Assembly (NCBI GenBank): GCA_934755305.1
Contig: CAKVLD010000023.1
Coordinates: forward strand, 1 to 42,605
Direction of reading: 5' to 3'
DNA length: 42,605 nt
Origin: an uncultured Clostridium sp.
GTDB lineage: Bacteria; Bacillota; Clostridia; Clostridiales; Clostridiaceae
Positions 33,042 through 41,794 of this stretch are shown here, piece by piece. Each line of letters begins with the position of its first letter. Within the stretch, counting starts at the first letter, position 1. Made by a program: the position numbers and the translations under genes. A model generated the notes under the pieces. It saw only the letters and a list, made by a program, of their open reading frames with translations, was not told the origin of the DNA and ran no database searches.

Positions 33042-34283
33042 ATGAGTGAAGTAGTTATAAAGGTTAGAGATTTAGTTAAAAAGTATAATATATATGATAA
33101 TCCTATGGATAGATTAAAAGAAACTTTATCTATAAAACATAAATGTTATCATAGAGAATTTGTAGCTCTAAATGGATTAACATTTGATGTGAAAAAGGGA
33201 GATGCAGTAGGGATACTTGGTAAAAATGGATCAGGGAAATCTACATTGTTAAAGATGATTACAGGTGTGTTAACACCAACATCTGGTTCTATAGAAATAA
33301 AAGGTGTTATATCAGCTATCTTAGAATTAGGAACTGGATTTAATATGGAATATACAGGAAGAGAAAACATATATTTAAATGGGACTATGATGGGATATTC
33401 TAGAGAAGAGATGGAAGGTAGAGTTAAGGATATAGTTGATTTTGCTGATATTGGAGACTTTATAGATCAACCAGTAAAAATATATTCTAGTGGTATGTTT
33501 GCAAGACTAGCTTTTGCAGTTGCTAGTAATGTAAATCCTGATATATTAATAGTTGATGAAGCATTAGCTGTTGGAGATACAAGATTCCAAATAAAGTGTA
33601 TAGAAAAGATGAAGTCATTAAAGGAACAAGGGACAACTGTATTATTCGTATCTCATGCTACTGAACAAATAAAGAGGTTTTGTAATAAAGCTATATGGAT
33701 TAAGGACGGAAAGATAGAAGCACAAGGTGAATCAAGCGAAATAGCTGATATATATGAAGATTTTATGAAATATGGCACTGTTGATAATCAAGCTGATGTA
33801 AGAATGGAAGCTAAGGAAGAGGCTGCACAAGAGGTTATAGAAGAAGAGGATAATGGTGAATTTAAGATGCCTGCAAATGAAGATACTCTAGCTTCAATTG
33901 GTGAAGTAAAACTATCTAAGGATAAGTTAAGAACTTTTGAGGATCTAGAAGTAGAAATAACCTATGATATTTATAAGGATAAGATAGATAATTTCTTATT
34001 AGGAGCTGCTATATATACTCCTTCAAGAGACTATGTATTTGGGCCAAATACCTATTTGGAAAAGGTTGAGGTACCTAATACATTTGGTAGACATAAAGTT
34101 ATATATAGAATACCAAGGATGCCTTTACTTGGTGGAACTTATACAATAGATGTAGGAATATTTACTGATGAAAGTATAGTAAATCTAGACTATAAAACAG
34201 CAGTATGCGAGTTTGTAATAGCTAATAAATATATATCAGAAGGTAAATTCTATATAGATCATGAGTGGAAGGTAATAGAGTAA
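33042..34283 (+). CDS. wzt: Polysaccharide ABC transporter ATP-binding protein with C-terminal carbohydrate-binding domain
   Basis: ATPase subunit of the exporter formed with the preceding permease. Walker A is G60-KNGSGKST, the signature IYSSGM lies at 147-152, Walker B ILIVDE at 168-173, and the switch His is in FVSHA, as in Wzt/RgpD/TagH proteins. Residues ~235-285 are an acidic linker, and ~285-413 a Wzt_C-type beta-sandwich. In E. coli O9a and related systems that domain binds the modified non-reducing end of the glycan, so its presence suggests export depends on a terminal cap or modification. ATG 33042 has a GAGGT site 12 bp after the permease stop. Confidence 0.95.
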   Translation: MSEVVIKVRDLVKKYNIYDNPMDRLKETLSIKHKCYHREFVALNGLTFDVKKGDAVGILGKNGSGKSTLLKMITGVLTPTSGSIEIKGVISAILELGTGFNMEYTGRENIYLNGTMMGYSREEMEGRVKDIVDFADIGDFIDQPVKIYSSGMFARLAFAVASNVNPDILIVDEALAVGDTRFQIKCIEKMKSLKEQGTTVLFVSHATEQIKRFCNKAIWIKDGKIEAQGESSEIADIYEDFMKYGTVDNQADVRMEAKEEAAQEVIEEEDNGEFKMPANEDTLASIGEVKLSKDKLRTFEDLEVEITYDIYKDKIDNFLLGAAIYTPSRDYVFGPNTYLEKVEVPNTFGRHKVIYRIPRMPLLGGTYTIDVGIFTDESIVNLDYKTAVCEFVIANKYISEGKFYIDHEWKVIE

Positions 34284-34323
34284 TTTATTTAAATATTATG
34301 AATATATAAGGATGGTTAATTAG

Positions 34324-36654
34324 ATGGAAAATAAAGAATGGAAAGTGATACGAGTTAGTGGAGATCCTTCAAAGACTATGACTATAACTTCTGATAATAG
34401 TTATGTGTTTGATTATAGATATAGTCAATTTAATATAAAAAAGGGAGAAATTTTCTTTGAGAATGTAAAGAAGTTCAAAGGAGTTGTAAGAGTAGAAATA
34501 TTTGAGAAAGAATATGGGAGTTTGGTTGGGGAACAAATTATAGAAGACTTAGAAGAAGGATGGAATGAATTTATATTACCTTATACAGTAGGAGTATTTG
34601 AAGAAGATTTAAAAATTAAAGTATTCTTAGAAAAGGGAGATAAAGTTGAAGTTGGATGCGATAAAAATGGCTCTATATGTATGAAGCTATACTATGAAGA
34701 AGTGGAAAAGGAAATAGCTTTAGATTTAGATAGAACAACTAAAGACCTTAGAAAAATATATAATTCAAGTGGATGGAGATATTTGGTGTCTGTATATAGG
34801 TTTAGAGATAGAATATTAAATTTCTTCAGAGGTATTAAAAAGATTGGATTATTCACAAAGGTTGTAATTAAAAATCTAAATAAGTCTAATTTTGATAGGG
34901 CTAAAGATTATATAAAAGATTATGGGGTTAAATCTTTCATCTTAAAAAGTATATCTAAGCTAAGAGGTGAAAGATTACAATATAAAACTTGGATTACAAA
35001 TCATGTAGCAACACCAGCGGAATTAGAAGCACAAAGAAATCATACATTTGAATATGAACCTCTTATAAGTATATTAATTCCTACATATAAAACTCCAAAA
35101 CATTTATTAATAGAAACAATGGATTCAGTATTAAATCAAAGTTATAGTAATTGGGAATTATGTATTGCTGATGGTAATTCAGGAGAAGGTTACATACATG
35201 AAATGTTAGATGAGTATGCTAAGAATGATAAAAGAATAAAAGTTAAATATCTTGATGAAAATAAAGGTATAGCTGGTAATACTCAGGAATGTTATTATAT
35301 GGCTACTGGTGATTATATAGGATTATTTGATCATGATGATTTATTAGAACCGAATGCATTATTTGAAGTTGTTAAGGCTATAAATGAAGATAAGACAATT
35401 GATTTTATATATACAGATGAAGATAAAATAAATGAAAAGAGTGATTATAGATTTGATCCTCACTTCAAACAAGATTTTGCAATAGACACTTTTAGAAGTT
35501 ATAACTATATATGTCACTTTTCTGTATTTAGAAAAGATTTAATGGCCAAGATTGATGGATTTAGAGATGGATTTAATGGAAGTCAAGATTACGATATTAT
35601 TTTAAGAGCTACAGAAGTTGCAGAAAATATTCATCATATACCAAAGATATTATATTCTTGGAGAGTTCACTCGGGTTCAACAGCAGGAAATCCTAAGAAT
35701 AAGATGTACTGCTATGATTCTGCTAAAAAAGCTTTAGATGAAGAATTAAAGAGAAAAGGAATCAAGGGTAAAGCTCATGATGGTAAATATATAGGAACAT
35801 ATGAAATTGATTATGAAATAATAGGAAATCCAAAAGTATCTATCTTAATTCCAACTAAGGATCATATAGATGATTTAGATAGAACTATTAAATCTGTAAT
35901 AAATAGAACAGATTATAAAAACTATGAAATTATAATTATTGAAAATAACTCTGATCAAGAAGAAACATTTGAATATTATAAGAAATTAAAAGATTATGAT
36001 GCAGATATAAAAGTTGTTACTTGGGAAAAAGGATTTAATTATTCAGCTATAAATAACTTTGGAGCTAAATATGCTACAGGAGAATTATTACTTTTATTAA
36101 ATAATGATGTTGAAGTTATTAATGAAGAATGGTTAACTAAGATGGTTTCCTTAGCTCAAAGAGAAGATGTTGGCTGTGTTGGTGCTAAGTTATATTATCC
36201 TGATGGAACAATACAACATGGTGGAATAATAGTCGGACTTGGGGGAGCAGCAGCTCATGCTCATAGAGGATTTAATCATAAAGAGTATGGATATTTCTTA
36301 AGACTTGGAATAACACATAATTTGAGTGCTGTAACTGGAGCTTGTTTAATGGTTAAAAAATCTGTATTTGATGAAGTAAATGGATTAGATGAGAGCTTTG
36401 AAGTAGCATATAATGATGTTGATTTTTGTTTAAGAGTTTTAGAAACAGGAAGAGTAAATGTTTGGACACCATATGCAGAATTATATCACTATGAATCAAA
36501 GAGTAGAGGAGTAGATGATTTAGCAACTAACGAAAGATTCCAAGGTGAATTTAAGAGATTTAGAGAAAGATATGCAGACTTCCTTGAAAAGGGAGACCCA
36601 TACTATAATGCTAATCTAACTTTAGATAGAGAAGATTTCTCTTTAAAGGAATAA
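34324..36654 (+). CDS. Two-domain glycosyltransferase (tandem GT2) with N-terminal beta-rich module
   Basis: A 776-residue protein carrying two GT-A domains. Residues ~1-130 are a beta-rich domain of unknown role, and ~135-240 a helical linker (SSGWRYLVSVYRFRDRI). GT2 domain A is ~247-480, with ISILIPTYKTPK, FDHDDLLEP (336-344) and YTDEDKI. GT2 domain B is ~503-750, with VSILIPTKD, IIENNSD, LLNNDVEVI (592-599), VGAKLYYPDGTIQHGG and NDVDFCLR. Such dual enzymes can make alternating linkages of a repeating polymer, which fits rhamnan backbone synthesis as in Rgp-type clusters. No membrane helix. The ATG start lies 41 bp after wzt. Donor is inferred. Confidence 0.9.
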   Translation: MENKEWKVIRVSGDPSKTMTITSDNSYVFDYRYSQFNIKKGEIFFENVKKFKGVVRVEIFEKEYGSLVGEQIIEDLEEGWNEFILPYTVGVFEEDLKIKVFLEKGDKVEVGCDKNGSICMKLYYEEVEKEIALDLDRTTKDLRKIYNSSGWRYLVSVYRFRDRILNFFRGIKKIGLFTKVVIKNLNKSNFDRAKDYIKDYGVKSFILKSISKLRGERLQYKTWITNHVATPAELEAQRNHTFEYEPLISILIPTYKTPKHLLIETMDSVLNQSYSNWELCIADGNSGEGYIHEMLDEYAKNDKRIKVKYLDENKGIAGNTQECYYMATGDYIGLFDHDDLLEPNALFEVVKAINEDKTIDFIYTDEDKINEKSDYRFDPHFKQDFAIDTFRSYNYICHFSVFRKDLMAKIDGFRDGFNGSQDYDIILRATEVAENIHHIPKILYSWRVHSGSTAGNPKNKMYCYDSAKKALDEELKRKGIKGKAHDGKYIGTYEIDYEIIGNPKVSILIPTKDHIDDLDRTIKSVINRTDYKNYEIIIIENNSDQEETFEYYKKLKDYDADIKVVTWEKGFNYSAINNFGAKYATGELLLLLNNDVEVINEEWLTKMVSLAQREDVGCVGAKLYYPDGTIQHGGIIVGLGGAAAHAHRGFNHKEYGYFLRLGITHNLSAVTGACLMVKKSVFDEVNGLDESFEVAYNDVDFCLRVLETGRVNVWTPYAELYHYESKSRGVDDLATNERFQGEFKRFRERYADFLEKGDPYYNANLTLDREDFSLKE

Positions 36655-36672
36655 GAAATGGGAGGATTTTCT

Positions 36673-37593
36673 ATGACAATATCAATAATTTGTCCTTTAT
36701 ATAAGGGACAGAAGTATATAGAGTCTTTAAATAATTCATTAATAAATCAAGTAGATGTTGATATTAAAGAAATACTATATATAGTTACAGAAATTCCAGG
36801 AGATAATAGTATAGAAAAGTTGAAAGATATTAATGCAAGATATAAGGTTATAAAACCTGAAGAATTTTCACATAGTTTAACTAGAGAAAAAGCAGTTTAT
36901 GATGCAAATGGTGAAATTATTGTGTTCATAACACAAGATATAATTATCAAAGATAATAAATGGTTATACAAATTAACAAAAGATATAGAAAAAGGTGCAT
37001 GTGATGCATCTTTTTCTAGACAAATTTGTGATAATAAAACTATTGAAAGATATACTAGAATGAAGAATTATTCAAATGAAAGTAGAGTTGTATCTAAAGA
37101 AGATTTAAGTAAGTTAGGAATAATGACATATTTTTATTCTGATGCAGCTTCAGCGATTAAAAGAGAGGTATTTTTAAAACTTAATGGATATGATGGTAAG
37201 GATCTTTTAACAAATGAAGATATGTATATTGCTTATAAATTAATTAATAGTGGGTATAAAATTAAATATTGTTCAGATTCTGAAGTAATACATTCACATG
37301 AATATAGTTATTCTTCATTATTAAAAAGATATTTTGATCAAGGTGTATTTTTAAAACAACATCAATATATATATAATTCTGGAGCCGGAAGTAGTGCTAT
37401 AAATTTATTTAAGTTTGTTGTTAAAAATTCTTTAAAAGAAAGAAATTTTAAAGCATTTTTTAATATAGTTCCTAACTTCGGGGTTAGGTTTGTTGCAAAT
37501 AAGTTAGGACATAGATATGAAAGATTATCTGAAAAAAATATATTAAAGTATACTTCTAACAAGAACTATTGGAGAAGAAAAGGGTTTAAGTAA
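36673..37593 (+). CDS. Glycosyltransferase family 2 (rhamnosyltransferase-like)
   Basis: A 306-residue GT-A enzyme. MTISIICPLYKGQKYI opens the fold, the metal-binding site is VFITQDIIIKD (T-Q-D instead of D-x-D), and LLTNEDMYIAYKLINSG marks the catalytic ED region. The TQD and FSHSLTRE motifs are like those of rhamnosyltransferases such as RgpB-type enzymes, which agrees with the dTDP-rhamnose genes in this cluster. I choose ATG 36673 because GGGAGGA at 36660-36666 is then its ribosome binding site; the upstream ATG at 36658 lies before it. It begins 18 bp after the tandem GT2 stop. Confidence 0.87.
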   Translation: MTISIICPLYKGQKYIESLNNSLINQVDVDIKEILYIVTEIPGDNSIEKLKDINARYKVIKPEEFSHSLTREKAVYDANGEIIVFITQDIIIKDNKWLYKLTKDIEKGACDASFSRQICDNKTIERYTRMKNYSNESRVVSKEDLSKLGIMTYFYSDAASAIKREVFLKLNGYDGKDLLTNEDMYIAYKLINSGYKIKYCSDSEVIHSHEYSYSSLLKRYFDQGVFLKQHQYIYNSGAGSSAINLFKFVVKNSLKERNFKAFFNIVPNFGVRFVANKLGHRYERLSEKNILKYTSNKNYWRRKGFK

Positions 37594-37723
37594 GAATCTT
37601 TATACCAAACTTATGTATAAATAACGTTAATTTATATATTATATACTATAAAAGCGTATTTTCAAGTTTAAGATTTACTTTACTCAGAAAAGTGTGCATG
37701 AATCAGCTGTACTTTATTTATGT

Positions 37724-37751
37724 TTAATTAGCAAATGAAAGGATATATAAT
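37724..37751 (+). promoter_or_regulatory. Weak candidate promoter before the DUF2142 gene
   Basis: TTAATT (37724-37729), 16-nt spacer, TATAAT (37746-37751), in a 194-bp gap. It would give a ~30-nt leader with AAAGGAG before ATG 37788. The rest of the gap shows no clear terminator. Confidence 0.35.
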
Positions 37752-37787
37752 GAATTTTATTTATAGTACATCTTAAAGGAGATAGAA

Positions 37788-39716
37788 ATGAAAAGTATAA
37801 AAATAGATAAAAGTAAATATTTAAAAAGTATTAAGGAAAGGTATGTATATATTTTAATTATTACTGCGATAATGTTTTTTTTCAGCTATTTTTTAAAAGA
37901 AAATATAATTATAGAGTTATCATCACAGGAAAATCTGAGAGAAGAGATTGTATTAGATGGAGAAATTAACGAACATATTAAAATAAGCCGAAATAATTTG
38001 AAACAATTATATTTAAATGTAGAGAATAATAAAGAAGCAAAACCTGCTGAATATGAAATTAATGTTTTACAAGATGATAATGTGATTTCGAGTAAAATAA
38101 TTAATACAGAAGAGTTAGGGACAAATGAAAATATAGGTTTTGATTTATCAAAAAGCAAATTGAAAAAGAATGATACCATAGTTTTACAGATAAAAACAAA
38201 TAATTTAAATAAGGAAGATGGTTTAAAAGTATCAGTTTCTAAAAGTTATAGTACTTATTTAGATATAAATGGTGTGAAGACTAATGAGACTTTACCTATT
38301 AAGATTGTTTATGGTAGATTTACTACTTTTTATATATGTATATTTATACTTATATATTTAGCTGCTTGTTCCTTTGTAATATTGTGGGATAATAAAAAGA
38401 TATATAATTGTGTTTTTGCAGTTATTATAGGTGCAGGAGTAATATCAGCATTTTTAAATCCTGTAATGGATATACCAGATGAACCAGCACATTTATCAAG
38501 AGCTGAATTAACATCAAGGGGAATTTTAGTTGTATCAGGAGATGTAAGTAAATATTCAATTTCCCAAAGTCTACATTCAATTAATGAAAATACATTTTGT
38601 TTAATTGAGGATTCTCAATTTATTTCATCAGATGGAAATTATGATTATTCTAAAAGCTATAATAATTATGCTAGCACAAATATTTTTATAGGATATATAC
38701 CACAAGCTATTGGAATAATATTAGGCAAACTTATTGGTGGAAGTGCAGCAATATTATTTTTAGGAAGGCTATGTAATTTATTAGCATATGCATTAATGGC
38801 AAGGTATGCAATAAAAATATCACCAAGATATAAAGTTCCGCTTTCAGTAGTAGCTATGATGCCTATGGCTATATTTATAGCAGCATCATTTAATCAAGAT
38901 GCAACTACATATGGACTAGCATTAATATTAATTGCTTATTTCTTAAAGATATATGATGAGGCTAATATAGGAATAAAAGAGATAGCGATATTTTCAATTA
39001 TTGCTATTTTAGTAGGGTTAGTTAAGTTACCATATTCTATATTAGGAGGATTATTAATATTTATTCCAAAAGATAGATTTAAGAGTAATAAAATATATTA
39101 TAAATCTTTCCTATTTGTATTTGCTATAGCAGCTGTAGCATTAATGTGGGGAGTAACTTATATGTTATTTGGTCAAATTGGTGATAATGATATTAAAACT
39201 CCTGTATCAATTTATTTTGAACAAAATAATGTTAGTTCAAAAGATCAAATAAAATATATTATTTCTTCTCCTAAGAAATTTAGTAGAGAGTTTTTAAAAT
39301 ATATATTTAATAGTTTTAGAGGAAATGTAGATCAACTTAATACGTTTGGATGGCTTGCTTATACTGCCAGTCCAACTGTTATGATGTTTTATCAAATTTT
39401 TCTAGCAATAACAACAATACTATTTCCAGAAAAAAAATCTTTATCAAAGAAGACTCGTATAGGAGTTGGATTAATAATTTTTGGAGTATATGTAGCAGTA
39501 AACTTAATGTTGTATATAACTTGGACAACAGTTGGAAGTCCTACTGTTGCTGGAGTACAAGGAAGATATTTCTGTTCATTATTTGCGTTACTTCCTCTTG
39601 TTTTTAAAAGAAGAAATCAAATTGAGAGTGATGAGAGAAATGATTTTAAATTTGTATGTATTTCAATATTATTTTTAATAATATACATGATTACTTTAAT
39701 GAATAGATATTATTAA
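37788..39716 (+). CDS. DUF2142 multi-pass membrane protein, possible GT-C glycosyltransferase
   Basis: A 642-residue integral membrane protein. A helix at ~18-36 is followed by a ~135-residue beta-rich part predicted outside (40-175), then about ten helices. The hallmark NPVMDIPDEPAHLSRAE (225-240) is the conserved acidic loop of DUF2142 proteins, which resemble GT-C enzymes using polyprenyl-phosphate sugars outside the membrane. Context agrees: it lies in the rhamnose/ABC cluster, and a DPM1-like enzyme that could make polyprenyl-phosphate sugar lies at the end of the window. It may add side-chain sugars to the exported polymer. ATG 37788 follows AAAGGAG. Confidence 0.82.
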   Translation: MKSIKIDKSKYLKSIKERYVYILIITAIMFFFSYFLKENIIIELSSQENLREEIVLDGEINEHIKISRNNLKQLYLNVENNKEAKPAEYEINVLQDDNVISSKIINTEELGTNENIGFDLSKSKLKKNDTIVLQIKTNNLNKEDGLKVSVSKSYSTYLDINGVKTNETLPIKIVYGRFTTFYICIFILIYLAACSFVILWDNKKIYNCVFAVIIGAGVISAFLNPVMDIPDEPAHLSRAELTSRGILVVSGDVSKYSISQSLHSINENTFCLIEDSQFISSDGNYDYSKSYNNYASTNIFIGYIPQAIGIILGKLIGGSAAILFLGRLCNLLAYALMARYAIKISPRYKVPLSVVAMMPMAIFIAASFNQDATTYGLALILIAYFLKIYDEANIGIKEIAIFSIIAILVGLVKLPYSILGGLLIFIPKDRFKSNKIYYKSFLFVFAIAAVALMWGVTYMLFGQIGDNDIKTPVSIYFEQNNVSSKDQIKYIISSPKKFSREFLKYIFNSFRGNVDQLNTFGWLAYTASPTVMMFYQIFLAITTILFPEKKSLSKKTRIGVGLIIFGVYVAVNLMLYITWTTVGSPTVAGVQGRYFCSLFALLPLVFKRRNQIESDERNDFKFVCISILFLIIYMITLMNRYY

Positions 39717-39755
39717 ACTTTTAATTTGCTATTTTTAAAATAATAAATGATATTA

Positions 39756-39800
39756 AAAACTTTTATACTTATCAATATATAAGTTAAAGTTTTATATTTT
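39756..39800 (+). terminator. Weak intrinsic terminator before rmlA
   Basis: AAAACTTT / AAAGTTTT outer stem and ACTTAT / ATAAGT inner stem with a small internal loop, followed by ATATTTT. AT-rich and therefore of modest strength, but well placed 40 bp after the DUF2142 stop and before a new promoter. Confidence 0.55.
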
Positions 39801-39821
39801 AGTGTATAAGTACGTGAATTA

Positions 39822-39830
39822 TGATATAAT
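39822..39830 (+). promoter_or_regulatory. Extended -10 promoter of rmlA-rmlD
   Basis: TG-A-TATAAT with TATAAT at 39825-39830. No good -35. It shares TTATGATATAATT with the LCP promoter at 23360-23372. It supports a separate rmlA-rmlD unit with a short leader. Confidence 0.55.
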
Positions 39831-39866
39831 TTCATGTGATAAATAAGGAAAAAGAAGGTGACATAT

Positions 39867-40751
39867 TTGAAAGGTATTATATTAGCTGGAGGTTCAGGTA
39901 CAAGACTATATCCTGTAACTAAAGCAATGTCAAAGCAAATGGTTCCAATTTATGATAAGCCAATGATATATTATCCAATGTCAGTATTAATGTTAGCTGG
40001 GATAAGAGATATATTAATAATATCTACACCTAGAGATATTGTTAATTTTAAAGAATTATTTAAAGATGGAAGTGAACTAGGATTAAATATAGAATATGCA
40101 ATTCAAGAACAACCAAATGGATTAGCAGAAGCATTTATAATAGGTGAAGAATTTATAGGAAATGATTCAGTAGCTATGATACTTGGAGATAATATATTCT
40201 ATGGTCAAAGTTTCTCAACAAACTTAAAGCAAGCTGCTAAGTTAGAAAAAGGAGCTTATGTATTTGGATACTATGTTCAAAATCCAAAAGCTTTTGGTGT
40301 AGTTGAATTTGACGAAAATGGAAAGGTTGTTTCTTTAGAAGAAAAACCAGAAAAACCAAAATCAAAATATGCAGTACCAGGATTATATTTCTATGATAAT
40401 TCAGTAGTTGAAAAGGCAAAAACATTAAAGCCATCACCTAGAGGTGAATTAGAAATAACCGATTTAAATAAAGTATATATGGAAGAAGGTACTTTAGGAG
40501 TTCAACTTTTAGGAAGAGGTATGGCATGGCTTGATACAGGTACACATGCATCAATGCTTCAAGCTTCAAACTTTGTAGAAGCAGTTCAAAATACTCAAGG
40601 AACTTATATAGCTTGTCTAGAAGAAATTGCTTATAGACAAGGATGGATAAGTGCGGAACAAGTTATTGAATTAGCACAACCATTATTAAAGACTGGTTAT
40701 GGAAAATATCTTATAGATATAGTAGAAGAACTAGAAGCAAAAAATAAATAG
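39867..40751 (+). CDS. rmlA: Glucose-1-phosphate thymidylyltransferase
   Basis: First enzyme of the dTDP-rhamnose pathway, making dTDP-glucose from glucose-1-phosphate and dTTP. MKGIILAGGSGTRLYPVT is the nucleotidyltransferase signature, followed by SKQMVPIYDKPMIYYPMS, the metal-binding LGDNIFYG, VEFDENGKVVSLEEKP and RGELEITDLN, and near the end GRGMAWLDTGTHASML. At 294 residues it is a full-length short-form RmlA. I start at TTG 39867, because GAAGGTGA (39854-39861) is then the ribosome binding site and the protein begins exactly at the conserved MKGIILAGG; the GTG at 39858 lies within that site. Confidence 0.96.
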   Translation: MKGIILAGGSGTRLYPVTKAMSKQMVPIYDKPMIYYPMSVLMLAGIRDILIISTPRDIVNFKELFKDGSELGLNIEYAIQEQPNGLAEAFIIGEEFIGNDSVAMILGDNIFYGQSFSTNLKQAAKLEKGAYVFGYYVQNPKAFGVVEFDENGKVVSLEEKPEKPKSKYAVPGLYFYDNSVVEKAKTLKPSPRGELEITDLNKVYMEEGTLGVQLLGRGMAWLDTGTHASMLQASNFVEAVQNTQGTYIACLEEIAYRQGWISAEQVIELAQPLLKTGYGKYLIDIVEELEAKNK

Positions 40752-40770
40752 ATAGTAAGGTGAATGTTAT

Positions 40771-41664
40771 ATGAAAATATTAGTTACAGGTGGAAATGGC
40801 CAATTAGGTAATGAACTAAAGTCTATATTATCAACAGGAGAGGCTGAAATAGGTAAATGTCCTATAGATCATAAAGAATGTGAAGCTATTTATGTTGATG
40901 TAGATCAATTAGATATAACAGATTTAACTAAAGTAAAAGAAATGGCACATAGAGAAAAGCCAGATGTTATAATTAACTGTGCAGCATTTACAAATGTTGA
41001 TGGTTGTGAAAGTAGTAGAGATGCAGCTTTTAAAGTAAATGCATTAGGTCCAAGAAATTTAGCAATGGCAGCAGAAGAAATTGGTGCTAAATTAGTTCAA
41101 GTATCTACTGATTATGTATTTGAAGGTATAGGAGATATTCCATTAAGTGAAGATGCAGTACCAGGACCAGTTAGTGCTTATGGAAGAACTAAACTTTTAG
41201 GAGAAGAATATGTAAGAGAATTTAGTTCAAAATATTATATTGTAAGAACAGCTTGGTTATATGGATATGTTGGAAAGAACTTTGTATATACAATGATTAG
41301 ACTTGCAGCTAATAATGATCAAATTGAAGTTGTAAATGATCAAAAAGGAAACCCAACAAATGCTAATGATTTAGCTTATCACATTCTTAAGCTTATAAGT
41401 ACTGAAGAATATGGAGTATATCATTGTACAGGAGAAGGCGAATGTAGTTGGTATGATTTTGCTAGCAGAATAGTAGCTTTATCAGGAGAAAATTGTACTG
41501 TTAAGCCTTGTACTTCAGCAGAATATAAAGCAAAATTCCCTGCATCAGCAGATAGACCAGAATATTCATCTTTAGATAATATGATGTTAAGATGTACTGT
41601 TGGTAATGAAATGAGAAATTGGGAAGATGCAATAGATACATTTATGAGTAAAATCAATAAATAA
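40771..41664 (+). CDS. rmlD: dTDP-4-dehydrorhamnose reductase
   Basis: Final enzyme of dTDP-L-rhamnose synthesis, reducing the 4-keto group with NAD(P)H. MKILVTGGNGQLGNEL is the Rossmann motif, NCAAFTNVDGCE the RmlD-specific segment, and VSTDYVFEG and YGRTKLLGE (catalytic Tyr-Lys) follow. TAWLYG and the C-terminal RPEYSSLDN are also family hallmarks. It has 297 residues, full length. It follows rmlA by 19 bp with TAAGGTGA, and a terminator closes the unit. Codon choice in rmlA-rmlD and rmlB looks slightly less AT-skewed than in the glycosyltransferases, in keeping with conserved housekeeping-like genes. Confidence 0.96.
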   Translation: MKILVTGGNGQLGNELKSILSTGEAEIGKCPIDHKECEAIYVDVDQLDITDLTKVKEMAHREKPDVIINCAAFTNVDGCESSRDAAFKVNALGPRNLAMAAEEIGAKLVQVSTDYVFEGIGDIPLSEDAVPGPVSAYGRTKLLGEEYVREFSSKYYIVRTAWLYGYVGKNFVYTMIRLAANNDQIEVVNDQKGNPTNANDLAYHILKLISTEEYGVYHCTGEGECSWYDFASRIVALSGENCTVKPCTSAEYKAKFPASADRPEYSSLDNMMLRCTVGNEMRNWEDAIDTFMSKINK

Positions 41665-41669
41665 AATGT

Positions 41670-41709
41670 AAAATAGCAGATAGCTTAGGATAGTTATCTG
41701 TTATTTTTT
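41670..41709 (+). terminator. Intrinsic terminator after rmlD
   Basis: AAAATAGCAGATAGCT pairs with AGTTATCTGTTATTTT (two G-U pairs) around a 6-nt loop, then TTTTT. It is placed directly after the rmlD stop and ends the rhamnose cluster. Confidence 0.9.
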
Positions 41710-41725
41710 ATGAATCTATATTCTA

Positions 41726-41754
41726 TTTACATAGTATACAATATATGCTAGAAT
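41726..41754 (+). promoter_or_regulatory. Promoter of the DPM1-like glycosyltransferase gene
   Basis: TTTACA (41726-41731), 17-nt spacer, TAGAAT (41749-41754), with an extended TG at 41746-41747. Transcription would start near 41761, so the ATG at 41771 would be only ~10 nt into the mRNA, favouring the TTG start at 41795. Confidence 0.6.
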
Positions 41755-41794
41755 GTTTTAGATAATAAATATGAAAAAAATATGGGTGATGCGA

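Noticed and set aside
37736..37776. A 13-codon ORF before the DUF2142 gene.
   Set aside because: No ribosome binding site, and it overlaps the candidate promoter; no sign of coding.
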